A stretch of 64,000 nucleotides of DNA, taken from IMG/VR virus record IMGVR_UViG_3300021335_000009, positions 20,170 through 84,169 of that record. One strand, 5' to 3'. Source of the stretch: a virus. Below are positions 1 to 8,400 of this stretch, piece by piece. The stretch's first letter is position 1. The number at the start of each line of letters is the position of its first letter. Both the position numbers and the translations under genes were made by a program. The notes beneath the pieces were generated by a model. The model worked only from the letters and a program-made list of their open reading frames with translations, had not been told where the DNA came from and did not search any database.

Positions 1-135
1 AAAGTCTATAAATCTTTAGCTGAGGACTCTTACAATAAGATGCAAGACCTGATTCATTCTTACAATGTTTACCAAGCAGGCCCAAGACAAGTTGGGGGAA
101 TTGAATCTGTAGCCCAACCAACAGGAACTAATTAA
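1..135 (+). CDS. C-terminal end of an upstream protein (partial)
   Basis: The frame is open from the first base of the window and ends at TAA (133-135), leaving 44 residues that finish AQPTGTN. The 5' part lies outside the window. The reading frame has codon use like the neighbouring phage genes, and a strong terminator follows. It lies next to the neck and tail genes, so a head or structural gene is a reasonable guess, but the fragment is too short to recognise. Confidence 0.6.
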   Translation, partial: KVYKSLAEDSYNKMQDLIHSYNVYQAGPRQVGGIESVAQPTGTN

Positions 136-203
136 TTTCTTCCAGAGTTTATCTCTGATAGCGTGATCACTGCATAGCGGGGGTTGCGCTTTTTTGTGCA
201 ATA

Positions 204-238
204 AAAAACCCCTTCCCGAAAGAAGAGGTTTTTGTTTT
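204..238. terminator. Bidirectional intrinsic terminator
   Basis: A 12-bp stem (204-215 with 222-233, one mismatch) closes a 6-nt loop CCGAAA. The stem has A-runs on the left and T-runs on the right, so it works on both strands. It lies between two convergent genes: the partial plus-strand gene ending at 135 and the minus-strand tail gene ending at 254. A weaker GC-rich hairpin followed by T6 lies just upstream at about 176-196. Confidence 0.8.
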
Positions 239-253
239 TATTAATTATTTTGA

Positions 254-1393
254 CTAAGCCTCTCTTGAGTTTCCAAGAACCGCTCCAGCATTAGAGCCAG
301 AAAAGAATACATTATTTACTGTATCTTCTGGACCACCAATCGAAAGAGAAAAAGTTAAATCAACTGTTTTGTTTGGCCCGATGCTAGAACTAAATGACTC
401 CGTATCAAGTTTTAAGTTTGTCATTTTGTAAGAAGCTCTTGGCGTGTTTCCTGTATCAGAATCCTTAAAAGTAAATTGAAGCTCGCTAATGAACCCGTCA
501 TCATTAATAATATCAGTTAAGGCTCTTGTTTGAGTTTCGGAAACAATAGCAGAAACAGAAAGAGTTGGATTAATTGGAAAGTCAACAACACGAGCAAAAG
601 AAAAACGAGTTCCTAACCTGTCAATTGGGCTTCTTCCAAGAGGGATTGACATAGAAACACTTTGTACGTGAGCCCCACCAGCGCCATCTAAATCAACAAT
701 TGTGTCTCCATCTGCATTTGCAAAAGACAACTCAATATCTCCAGGTCTTAAAGCAGAAGGAATGTTTGCACCTGTTCCTTCGGAAGCGGCAGGAAAAACA
801 ACGCCTAAAGCTTGGTCTGCTAAAACTGTGCCAACTTCAGGATCAATACCAACTCCAGAAATGCCAGAATACCCATTGCTTGATCCAGATACATCTGCTG
901 TAGCGTTCATATTTGTACCTTCATAAGATACTGTGATTGTTGGAATTGAACCTACCGAAGCCTCAAGGGAGTAGTCAGTTAAGAATGCATTACCAACTCC
1001 AATAGTATTATAATTTGCAGAAGTTGTATTGAAGTTTGCGTCAACACCTTCTGGAGCGGTTAAAATGTAAAGATTTTGCCCACTTGTCGAAGAAATTTGT
1101 CCAGAAATAAATCCAGCATCAAGACTTGCTCCGTTTTTGAATTGAAGAGCCTGCTCGTTAAAGCCGTCACCTAGAAAGTAAGACATGTCAAAAGAAACAG
1201 TGGGAGCTTCAAGAATGATAGATTCAAGTCTTGCAAGCTGACCAAACTGATTAACGTCCTGACGAGGAACATTAAAAGAATAATTAGCAGATTGTACTCT
1301 GCGAAGTTGTGCGTGTTCGCTATCTCCAGTAGAATTTACTGTTTGACTTGCGAACAATGCGTCGGATTGATAAATAACTCTATTTTTAGCCAT
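254..1393 (-). CDS. Putative major tail tube protein (paralogue 1)
   Basis: A 379-residue soluble, beta-rich protein without a signal peptide or membrane segment, full of Ser/Thr/Gly/Asn as in tail tube subunits. It is last in a leftward neck-to-tail operon, which is the usual tube position. Its layout parallels the 375-residue product at 11532-12659: YSFNVPRQDV versus FSFDVPMDSV near the N-terminus, a strand such as PTVSFDMSY versus PDINFSIKT, and a second half starting VQSVSMSIPL versus VQNFNLNLEI. I infer two diverged copies of one tube fold. ATG 1393 is preceded by a weak variant (CTGTAAATA, 1406-1414) of the GTGTAAT element. The family call rests on position and this parallel, not on a search. 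Confidence 0.75.
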   Translation of the reverse strand: MAKNRVIYQSDALFASQTVNSTGDSEHAQLRRVQSANYSFNVPRQDVNQFGQLARLESIILEAPTVSFDMSYFLGDGFNEQALQFKNGASLDAGFISGQISSTSGQNLYILTAPEGVDANFNTTSANYNTIGVGNAFLTDYSLEASVGSIPTITVSYEGTNMNATADVSGSSNGYSGISGVGIDPEVGTVLADQALGVVFPAASEGTGANIPSALRPGDIELSFANADGDTIVDLDGAGGAHVQSVSMSIPLGRSPIDRLGTRFSFARVVDFPINPTLSVSAIVSETQTRALTDIINDDGFISELQFTFKDSDTGNTPRASYKMTNLKLDTESFSSSIGPNKTVDLTFSLSIGGPEDTVNNVFFSGSNAGAVLGNSREA

Positions 1394-1435
1394 AATAATT
1401 TATTGTATTTACAGTTAATGTTTGTGAATGTGAAA

Positions 1436-2257
1436 TTAAGACCTTGGAAATCTTGCCGTCGAAACATCAAAATCTATAAAGCCTACTTTAAGACTTCCAG
1501 GAATGCCGTTTTGAGCTCTTTCTGAAAATTTTGAAACAGTTACATCTTCTATGTAGTATGTTCCATTATGAGAATTATTTTGGCAAATATCGGCGTAATT
1601 ATATGAGCCATTTTTAATATCTCCATACTCAGTTGAAGGGTGTCCAGTAAAGGGAATTTTATTAATATACGCCCTTGAAGAATCTGCAAATATAGACAAA
1701 ACGCCGTCGAGTTGATAATCATTTTCTGCTAAAACTACTGCTTTGATTGTACTTGTGGTTAAATCTTCGCCCCCAAAAGCAAACCCTTCATTTTTCATAA
1801 ATTCGCAATTTATAAAAATAGCTGGAATCATTTGGTCATAAGGAGCAACTCCACTAGGAACTTGATCGTATCTAGAATTTAATTCAAATTTGCCTTCTAG
1901 TATTAAGTTCTCTTCGGTTTCATTAGTGATATAAATGTTAAAATCTTTTACGCAAAAAGATCCTGTAATAGTTTCGCTATCAGAAAAATTTCCTCCTGTT
2001 TCTATTATTCTCCCATTTTCAAAATCAAAAATTAAATCGTCGCTTCTTCCGCTTCCGTTAAATCCTGTCGGTATAATTGGATTTGTGTCTCCAGAAACAG
2101 AAGAATCATTTACCCATTGTTTGTAAGGGCTTGCGTACGCTTTGTAAGAAGACGGGAGCCTGCTGTCTTCAAAATGATAAAAAGCTCCTGTTTTGTTTGA
2201 ATAAGCCTCTCCTTTTTGTAAAAGGTTGTTATCAAACCATAAAGAAAAGCTTGTCAT
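1436..2257 (-). CDS. Tail or neck structural protein, unknown
   Basis: A 273-residue soluble protein rich in aromatic and Asn/Ser residues. It lies between a putative tail-completion protein and the tube protein, so a virion role is likely: tail terminator, or a third tube-like protein. It contains acidic, glycine-rich beta segments such as GSFCVKDFNIYI. No enzymatic motif is visible. A GTGTAA element lies at 2311-2316 on the minus strand, right after the upstream stop. A perfect AAGGAGG lies 35 nt before ATG 2257, too far to serve it, with no standard start codon at the expected spacing. Confidence 0.8.
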   Translation of the reverse strand: MTSFSLWFDNNLLQKGEAYSNKTGAFYHFEDSRLPSSYKAYASPYKQWVNDSSVSGDTNPIIPTGFNGSGRSDDLIFDFENGRIIETGGNFSDSETITGSFCVKDFNIYITNETEENLILEGKFELNSRYDQVPSGVAPYDQMIPAIFINCEFMKNEGFAFGGEDLTTSTIKAVVLAENDYQLDGVLSIFADSSRAYINKIPFTGHPSTEYGDIKNGSYNYADICQNNSHNGTYYIEDVTVSKFSERAQNGIPGSLKVGFIDFDVSTARFPRS

Positions 2258-2307
2258 TAATTCGTGTTGATATTGCGGTTTGATAGATACCTCCTTGTTT
2301 AAAATAT

Positions 2308-2316
2308 GTTTTACAC
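2308..2316 (-). promoter_or_regulatory. GTGTAAT-class late promoter candidate
   Basis: Read leftward: GTGTAAAAC, starting just after the TGA of the preceding gene. The downstream ATG (2257) is about 50 nt away. This would be one of the few members of the class that leaves a real leader, and that leader contains AAGGAGG. Confidence 0.4.
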
Positions 2317-2898
2317 TCAGAATTGAAGTGCGGAAAATTCTTTTTCATATCTTTTTATAAAATCAGATATGTATTTTATGTTTTTGAATTTTATTCCTTT
2401 TTGTGTCCTATATTGACTTTGAATACCAAAGCCAGCTCTACTACTGTCGCTTGTTTTTGCTATGTACCACCCAACTCCAGAAATTCCTGTTTCTATTCCT
2501 TTCGCCCAACTACGTCCAGGAGCCCAAGGCATAGGAGTTACTTGAAAAATATCTTTCGCTGTCGGCAAATTGACTCTATATTTTAAAGTTTTTCCCGAAT
2601 ATCCAATGTAACTTAAAAATGTACTTTCTAAAAGGGTTAATATAGGCTTAATAGGTTCTTCTCCTGAATCAAAACCAATAAAAGAAAACAAATTACCTCT
2701 TTTCCCTGATAAAGTTTTGCTTATGTTTTTTGCTGTAATTCCTTCTGAAAGCTCTAGAGTCACTGGATGATCCAAAAATTCTTCAATCATTTCTCTTTTT
2801 TTATTCTCAAAAGATCTTTCTACTTCAACTGTTATTAAAGACTGAGAATCTTTGACTAATTTTGAGGTGATTTCTTTTTGTAATTGAAAATTTTTCAT
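2317..2898 (-). CDS. Putative tail-completion or head-tail connector protein
   Basis: A 193-residue protein whose start (ATG 2898) overlaps the stop of the upstream gene as TGATG, so the two are translationally coupled. A GTG directly before the ATG could extend it by one residue. It has a charged helical N-terminal third, a central Gly/Pro-rich part (TPMPWAPGRSWAKG) and a basic C-terminus. In long-tailed phages a pair like this with the next gene usually comprises the head-closure and tail-completion (HK97 gp10-like) proteins. The assignment comes from gene order (stopper, completion, tube) and not from a clear motif. Confidence 0.7.
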   Translation of the reverse strand: MKNFQLQKEITSKLVKDSQSLITVEVERSFENKKREMIEEFLDHPVTLELSEGITAKNISKTLSGKRGNLFSFIGFDSGEEPIKPILTLLESTFLSYIGYSGKTLKYRVNLPTAKDIFQVTPMPWAPGRSWAKGIETGISGVGWYIAKTSDSSRAGFGIQSQYRTQKGIKFKNIKYISDFIKRYEKEFSALQF

Positions 2899-3356
2899 CA
2901 CTCTTCAATTGGCGATAAATAAAAATGATAATATTGTGGCCCAAAAATACCAGTAGGATTTCCTTTGCTGTTTATAGTGTATTTTCTACCTTCAAATTCG
3001 CATCGTTTTGCTTTTTTTAATAATCTAAATCCATCTTCATCTACAGTAATCCTTACAGAGCCGCTAATTAATTGAATATCTAATTGAGAATCAATATCTC
3101 CGTCTGTTAGTCTTTTTTCTTTTGAATTTATATATTTGATTCTTGCTTGAATTGTATGACTTACTACGATTCTTTGGACTGTTTCAGCTCCGCTTGAGTT
3201 TCTTGAGTATATACTATTAAACTCGGAGCTTGAAGAAATTAATACTTTTTCGCCATCTTCGAAGACTTTAATCTCTCTAGCAAAGGTGCTATGTATATCA
3301 TCTATAATACTTTTGATTGTATTTTTTTGAGAATCCGAAATTAAAGAATTTGCCAT
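2898..3356 (-). CDS. Putative head-closure (stopper) protein
   Basis: A 152-residue protein, first gene of the leftward neck/tail operon. It has an N-terminal helix followed by beta-strands with sequences such as RITVDEDGF and FEGRKYTINSKGNPTGIFG, and ends in a short strand FYLSP. The size and beta-barrel-like pattern fit head-closure proteins of the SPP1 gp16 type, but I see no diagnostic motif. ATG 3356 lies 5 nt after a GTG-TAAATA element on the same strand, so its mRNA is predicted to be leaderless. Confidence 0.7.
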   Translation of the reverse strand: MANSLISDSQKNTIKSIIDDIHSTFAREIKVFEDGEKVLISSSSEFNSIYSRNSSGAETVQRIVVSHTIQARIKYINSKEKRLTDGDIDSQLDIQLISGSVRITVDEDGFRLLKKAKRCEFEGRKYTINSKGNPTGIFGPQYYHFYLSPIEE

Positions 3357-3362
3357 ATCTGT

Positions 3363-3370
3363 ATTTACAC
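3363..3370 (-). promoter_or_regulatory. GTGTAAT-class promoter for the leftward neck/tail operon
   Basis: Read leftward: GTGTAAATA, with the -10-like hexamer TAAATA ending 5 nt before ATG 3356. It stands back to back with a rightward copy at 3379-3386, eight A residues apart. Confidence 0.6.
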
Positions 3371-3378
3371 AAAAAAAA

Positions 3379-3386
3379 GTGTAACC
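3379..3386 (+). promoter_or_regulatory. GTGTAAT-class promoter for the rightward tail operon
   Basis: GTGTAACC lies 30 nt before ATG 3409. In contrast to most copies, a leader remains, and it holds purine-rich AGGAAAAAGGA, which can act as a ribosome binding site 5 nt before the ATG. Confidence 0.5.
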
Positions 3387-3408
3387 TATTACAGGAAAAA
3401 GGAAAATT

Positions 3409-3699
3409 ATGATAGCAAAGGATTTTTTAAATGATCGTTCAGACCATTATATACGTTTTTTATTTAAATCGTTTTTAAATATTTTAGAAGACTTACAATC
3501 TCACCATGAGATAAATTTTGAAAAACTTTATGACAGTTTGCCAAAAGAATATCACGATTTGATTGATATGGCAGACTATTTTGACGAAGATTATTTTTCA
3601 AACTACAGAAAAAAAGTATTAGATCTTGGAAATTCTGTTTTAAGGGATTATAATAATGAAGTAGAGAATCTAACTGTTGAGTTCAGATTTAAGCAATAA
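3409..3699 (+). CDS. Small acidic protein of unknown function
   Basis: A 96-residue, mostly helical acidic protein (FEKLYDSLPKEYHDLIDMADYF). It is first in the rightward tail operon, before the two chaperone-like proteins and the tape measure. No family recognised. Its position suggests a tail assembly factor. The start is supported by an RBS-like AAAGGA 5 nt upstream. Confidence 0.75.
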   Translation: MIAKDFLNDRSDHYIRFLFKSFLNILEDLQSHHEINFEKLYDSLPKEYHDLIDMADYFDEDYFSNYRKKVLDLGNSVLRDYNNEVENLTVEFRFKQ

Positions 3700-3704
3700 A
3701 TATT

Positions 3705-4427
3705 ATGAAAACTATTTACGAATTCACCTTAAAGAAAAAAGTCAAAAAACAAGTAGAGCAAAAAAGAACGACAAAAGATGGAGAAGAAGAAATTGTCCTT
3801 GTCAATAAGACTGTTTCTGTTCCTGTAAAGTTTGTCGTAAAAAAACCTACTAGAAGGCTAGTAGATGACGCTGAAGTTTTTTATTCCGTTCAATTAAGCA
3901 AAGCTATTAAAATGGGTATTGTTACAAAAGCAATGCTTGTCAAAAAATATGCCGACAATGGAGGGGCTTTGTCAGAAGAAGAGAATAAGCATTTATTAAA
4001 GTCTTTGAAGGCTTTAAATGATATGCAAAATGAATATCAACTATTAGAGGTTTCAAAGAAAAAAGAAGACGAGCAAAAAAAAGAAGAGTTAAAATTAAAA
4101 ATAGTTTCTCTTCAAAGGGAAATGCAAGAATTAGAAGCTTCTCTTCAATCTGTTTACGAACACACTGCTGATGCAAAAGCAGAGCAAGAGACTCTTTTGT
4201 GGTATGCCTCAAATCTAGCACAAATAGAAACAGAAGGAGGATTTAAGGACTTTTTTGAAGGAGATGATTTCGAAGAAAAAAGAGAAGATCTTTATGAAAA
4301 ATTCGAAGATGAAAAAGGGTTTGATTACGAAGCTACTTCTATAATTTGCAAAGTAATTGGTTATTGGGTTTATAATCAAAATTGCGAAAAGAAGGATATA
4401 GAAAAGTTCATCAAAGATGGACAATGA
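3705..4427 (+). CDS. Putative tail assembly chaperone (first of pair)
   Basis: A 240-residue highly charged protein: a basic beta N-terminus (about residues 1-55), a central coiled coil (about 90-165) and an acidic helical C-terminus. It is directly upstream of another helical protein and the tape measure gene, where long-tailed phages encode the chaperones that coat the tape measure during tail assembly. Its stop overlaps the next start (ATGGACAATGA). Lambda-type phages join two such proteins by a frameshift; here the +1 frame has a stop at 4399-4401, so coupling by reinitiation is more likely. Function is inferred from position. Confidence 0.75.
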   Translation: MKTIYEFTLKKKVKKQVEQKRTTKDGEEEIVLVNKTVSVPVKFVVKKPTRRLVDDAEVFYSVQLSKAIKMGIVTKAMLVKKYADNGGALSEEENKHLLKSLKALNDMQNEYQLLEVSKKKEDEQKKEELKLKIVSLQREMQELEASLQSVYEHTADAKAEQETLLWYASNLAQIETEGGFKDFFEGDDFEEKREDLYEKFEDEKGFDYEATSIICKVIGYWVYNQNCEKKDIEKFIKDGQ

Positions 4428-5391
4428 TCTAAGCCTAGAGATAGTTTCTGAAATTTTGCAAGGAGTTACTGTACTAAGTAGCTCCTTTGGTTCTTTATAC
4501 CTAAAACACTTGTCCCAATTCGACCAAAGAGAGTTAATATCTAAATCCAAGCTATTTAAAAAAGAAGCTTTGTCAAAAGGATTATCTACCGAAAAAGACG
4601 CTTTACAAGATTTGATAAAACACGAAATTTGGTCAGAAAAAAACGAGGAAAAAATTAAAAATCTAAATTTAGAAATAGAAAATTTAAAAAAAATAAATTC
4701 TCAGTTAATTTTGCCATCCAAAAAAAAGGAGATGCAAAAACAATTAAAAGATAAGCAAAACGCTTTGATTTTAATTAGCGCCGAAAAAGAAGACCTACTT
4801 GGACTTACAGTAGAAAAATATTCAAACAACAAAATACAAAAAAATATTGTAAGCAATATGCTTTTTTACGATAAGCAGTTTACAAAAAGTGTTTTTGAAG
4901 ATTTGTATGTTGATGAAATGTCCAAAGAAGTAGAGGTTTATAAAATTCAAAAAAGTTTTTTCGAAAAATTTAATGACGATTCTATATCTAAGGCTGCTTT
5001 AAGTGATAATTTTTCAGTTTATCTTCCTTTTTGTGAGGATGTTTTAGGTGTTTTTGGCAAGCCCTTGTCGCAATTAACCACTTATCAATTAAAGTTAATA
5101 TCTTTTGGTAGGTATTTTTTAAATATTTTTAAAAACTCTACTAAAGAAATTCCTGAAAACGTAGCAAAAGACCCAGAGCTTTTAATAAGTTTTTACGAAA
5201 ATCAAAAAGAAGGGTCAAAAAGACATACTTCAAAATCAGATGAAGGAGGATCTACTTATTTTGGGGCAACAAAAGAAGATTTAAAGTCAATTAAAGCTGA
5301 TGATGAAAATGTTGTTGTTTTGTCAGAAGAAATAAAAAAACAAGGAGGATCTTTAAATATGCAACAAATGATGGATTTACATAAAATATAA
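4417..5391 (+). CDS. Putative tail assembly chaperone (second of pair)
   Basis: A 324-residue helical, lysine- and glutamate-rich protein with a coiled-coil segment (about residues 60-125) and a Gly/Ser-containing tail (EGGSTYFGATKEDL) near the C-terminus. Overlaps the preceding gene by 11 nt and ends 14 nt before the tape measure start. The position between tail tube and tape measure fits a tape-measure chaperone. No conserved motif recognised, so this rests on gene order. Confidence 0.75.
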   Translation: MDNDLSLEIVSEILQGVTVLSSSFGSLYLKHLSQFDQRELISKSKLFKKEALSKGLSTEKDALQDLIKHEIWSEKNEEKIKNLNLEIENLKKINSQLILPSKKKEMQKQLKDKQNALILISAEKEDLLGLTVEKYSNNKIQKNIVSNMLFYDKQFTKSVFEDLYVDEMSKEVEVYKIQKSFFEKFNDDSISKAALSDNFSVYLPFCEDVLGVFGKPLSQLTTYQLKLISFGRYFLNIFKNSTKEIPENVAKDPELLISFYENQKEGSKRHTSKSDEGGSTYFGATKEDLKSIKADDENVVVLSEEIKKQGGSLNMQQMMDLHKI

Positions 5392-5400
5392 GTGTAATAA
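5392..5400 (+). promoter_or_regulatory. GTGTAAT-class promoter for the tape measure gene
   Basis: GTG-TAATAA with 5 nt to ATG 5406. No TTGAC box lies 16 nt upstream. There is no room for a ribosome binding site if transcription starts about 6-7 nt after the hexamer. Confidence 0.6.
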
Positions 5401-5405
5401 TTTTT

Positions 5406-8400
5406 ATGTCGGTTCAAGTAGGAGTAAGTTTAAGTCCAGTAGATACAAGAAAAGTTGACGCTGCTTTAGTAAGAATTCAGTCTGCGGCTAAAGGTGTTAG
5501 TTTTGGAGGCGGAGCTAAGTCTATTGAAAAGCTGTCAAGACCTCTTGGCAAAATCACTGGGCAAGCCACAGAGTTTCAAAAATCACTAGAAGCTTCTAAT
5601 GCCCGTGTTATAGCTTTTGGTGCTTCTGTCGCTGTCATAAATAAACTTTCAGAAGCTTTTGCGGCTCTTGTTCAAAATACAGTTAAAGTTGAAGCTACTT
5701 TTGCAAAAATAAATATTATTCTTGGAGGAACTCAACAGCAATTAGAAGAATTTGGAAATGGTATTTTTTCCGTAGCAAAAAAAACAGCAACTTCTTTTGA
5801 CGAGGTTGCTGAAGGGGCTTTAGAATTAGCTCGTCAAGGTTTAGGTGTTGAAGAATCTTTATCAAGGGTTGAGACTGCTTTAAAACTTGTTCGCGTATCT
5901 GGTATAGATTCTAAGCAGGCTGTTGAAGGTTTAACGGCTGCTGTTAAAGGCTTTTCTGACAGTGGAATAACAGTGGCTCAAATTGCAGATAAACTGGCAG
6001 AGGTTGATACTAAATTTGCTGTTTCTACTGAAGATTTAATTAATGGTCTAGAAAGAGCCTCTGCTTCCGCTCGTGTTGCTGGGGTTTCTTTTGATGAACT
6101 TCTTGCTGCTGTAACCACTGTTCAAGAAAGAACTCAACGTGGCGGTGCTGTTATCGGTAATGCTTTTAAAACTATTTTTGCTAGATTAGGAAGAGTAGAT
6201 ACCTTGGCCGTATTAGAAGATTTAGGGATTAATGTTTTAGACGTACAAGGAAATGTTAGAGCGGCGGTCCCTTTATTTGAAGAACTTGCTGCAAAACTAG
6301 AAGGAATTGGTCTAAAAAGCGTAGAAGCAGGCAAAATTATACAAGAGGTTGCTGGTGTTAGACAGAGAGATATTTTAATTAGTTTAATTGAAGATTTAAA
6401 TTCGGGCCAAAGTCAATTTGCTGCGGCTTTAAACGTGTCTGCTACTGCTGCTGGAGGTTTAGATAAAAAAAATGAATCTTTAAATAAAACTCTAGAAGCT
6501 TTAATTAACAATTTAACAGTCGGATCTCAAAAACTAGCTTCTGTTATTGGGGATTTAGGATTTACAGAATCAGCAAAAGACATTTTAAAAGCAATTTCTT
6601 CTGTAGTAAATGGAATTACTGATTTACTAAAAGGGGATTCAGTAGGGGCTAAATTTGCACAGGGAATTGTTAAGGGGATTGGTAGTATTTTAACTGGACC
6701 TGGAATAGCTTTAATTGGAGCAATATTTGTAAAACTTTTTGTTGATTTAACTAGGTTCGGAGCAAATTCACTAAAAAATATTTTAGGAGTTAATAAAGCA
6801 GCTCAAGAACAAAAAGCTCTTCAATCGTCTGTTCTTCAAACTCTTTTGCAAAACGAAAACATCCAAAAAGAAATTTTAAATCTTGAAGGAAATAAAGTAG
6901 CGCAAGAACAGCTTCTTTTAAGAATCTACAATGATCAAATTAAAGCCTTAGAAAAAGTTAAAAAAGCTGCGGCGACTGTAACCCCTGGTCTTTTTGCTGC
7001 TGGCCTTAAAGGAGGCGAAAAAGGTGTTACAAAAAGAGCTGCCGATGGATACATAGCTTCAGAAAAACGCGATGTGGCCAATGGTGTTGGCGGAGCTCCG
7101 TCAAGTGCAAAAGTAGTATCTATTCCTAATTTTGCTTTCGGAGGTGGTAAAAAAGGAACAATGATAGCTAATACTAGCGAGTATTATGTTCCGAATTATG
7201 CTGGAGGTGGAGACGCTATATTTAATCAAGACATGGTTAAAACAATGGGTCTTCCTGCTGGAGCTAAAAAAATAAATGCGGCTGGAGGATTTATTCCTAA
7301 TTTTAGTATTTATTCTGATTTGTTAAAAAGAGCGCAAGACAGAAAAAGAGGCATAGACTCTAGTATCGCATCTAACCTTAGAAAAAACAAAATAACACAA
7401 AAAGAAGCTGAAGAATTAACCAAAATAGCTCAAGATGCTAGATCTGGCGCTGCCCCATCGATAGCTGTACAGCAAAAACAAAGAGAGAAGAAAAAAGAAG
7501 AAAAAGAAGCTTCTACTCTTTTTGATCGTAGAACTTTAATGATAATTCCTAGAAAAAGTAAAAAATTACAGGATGAGTATGGAATTCATAAAGGGCGACG
7601 AGTTGGATTTAAAGTAGCTGGATACGACAGCTATGAACAAGCTAAAGGCAAGCTTTTAAATGACGAGGAAATAGATAGAAAATTAGAAAATTTTGCATTA
7701 AATCTTGCTAACTCCGAATCCGCCAAAATCGGAAGCCCAATAAAACCAGAAAGATTAAGAGAAATTCCAAACAAAGGAGCTTTATCAGCCTTATCGGGAG
7801 TTATATTTGAAGCTTCTTTGGCGTCCATTATAAAATCAAAAGATTTTGTAACAAACAATGCTAGATTTGATTTCGTAGGAAAAGATAAAGCGTCTAAGTT
7901 AAGAAAATCTTTGTTTTCTACAATACCAAATACAGCAACTCATATAGATGCGAAAATTAGACCATCTAAAGACAACAATGAAAGCTTTGCTAGTAAGGTT
8001 TTAAGTCTAAACGCTTCAAAAGGATACATTCCTAATTTTGCGTCTAATCCATTAGAAGATGCTATAGCCAGAGAAAAAGCCGCTGGACTTCCAATTAATC
8101 AAATCAGGATTAATCAAAGCGGAAAACTTCGAAATTCTCAAAACCCAATGGGTCTTGCTGTAACTAATACAAGAGATGAGCCAACTGGAAGAATTCCAAA
8201 TTTTGCACAAATGTCTCTGGAAGAGGCTAAAAAAAACATGTCTCCAAAACAAATTTTATCTGGCTTTGCAGGCACACAAGCAAAGTTGGACTTTGCTGAC
8301 GAATTATCAAAAAGCGCTGAAAAAGCATCTTCATCTTTAGACACTTCAGTTACAAAAATTCTTGCTTTTCAGCTTGCGATGTCAGGCTTAACTAGCACGA

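Noticed and set aside
4399-4427. Lambda-type programmed frameshift between the two chaperone-like genes
   Set aside because: The downstream frame is closed by TAG at 4399-4401, leaving only a 26-nt window and no slippery heptamer seen; coupled reinitiation is simpler.
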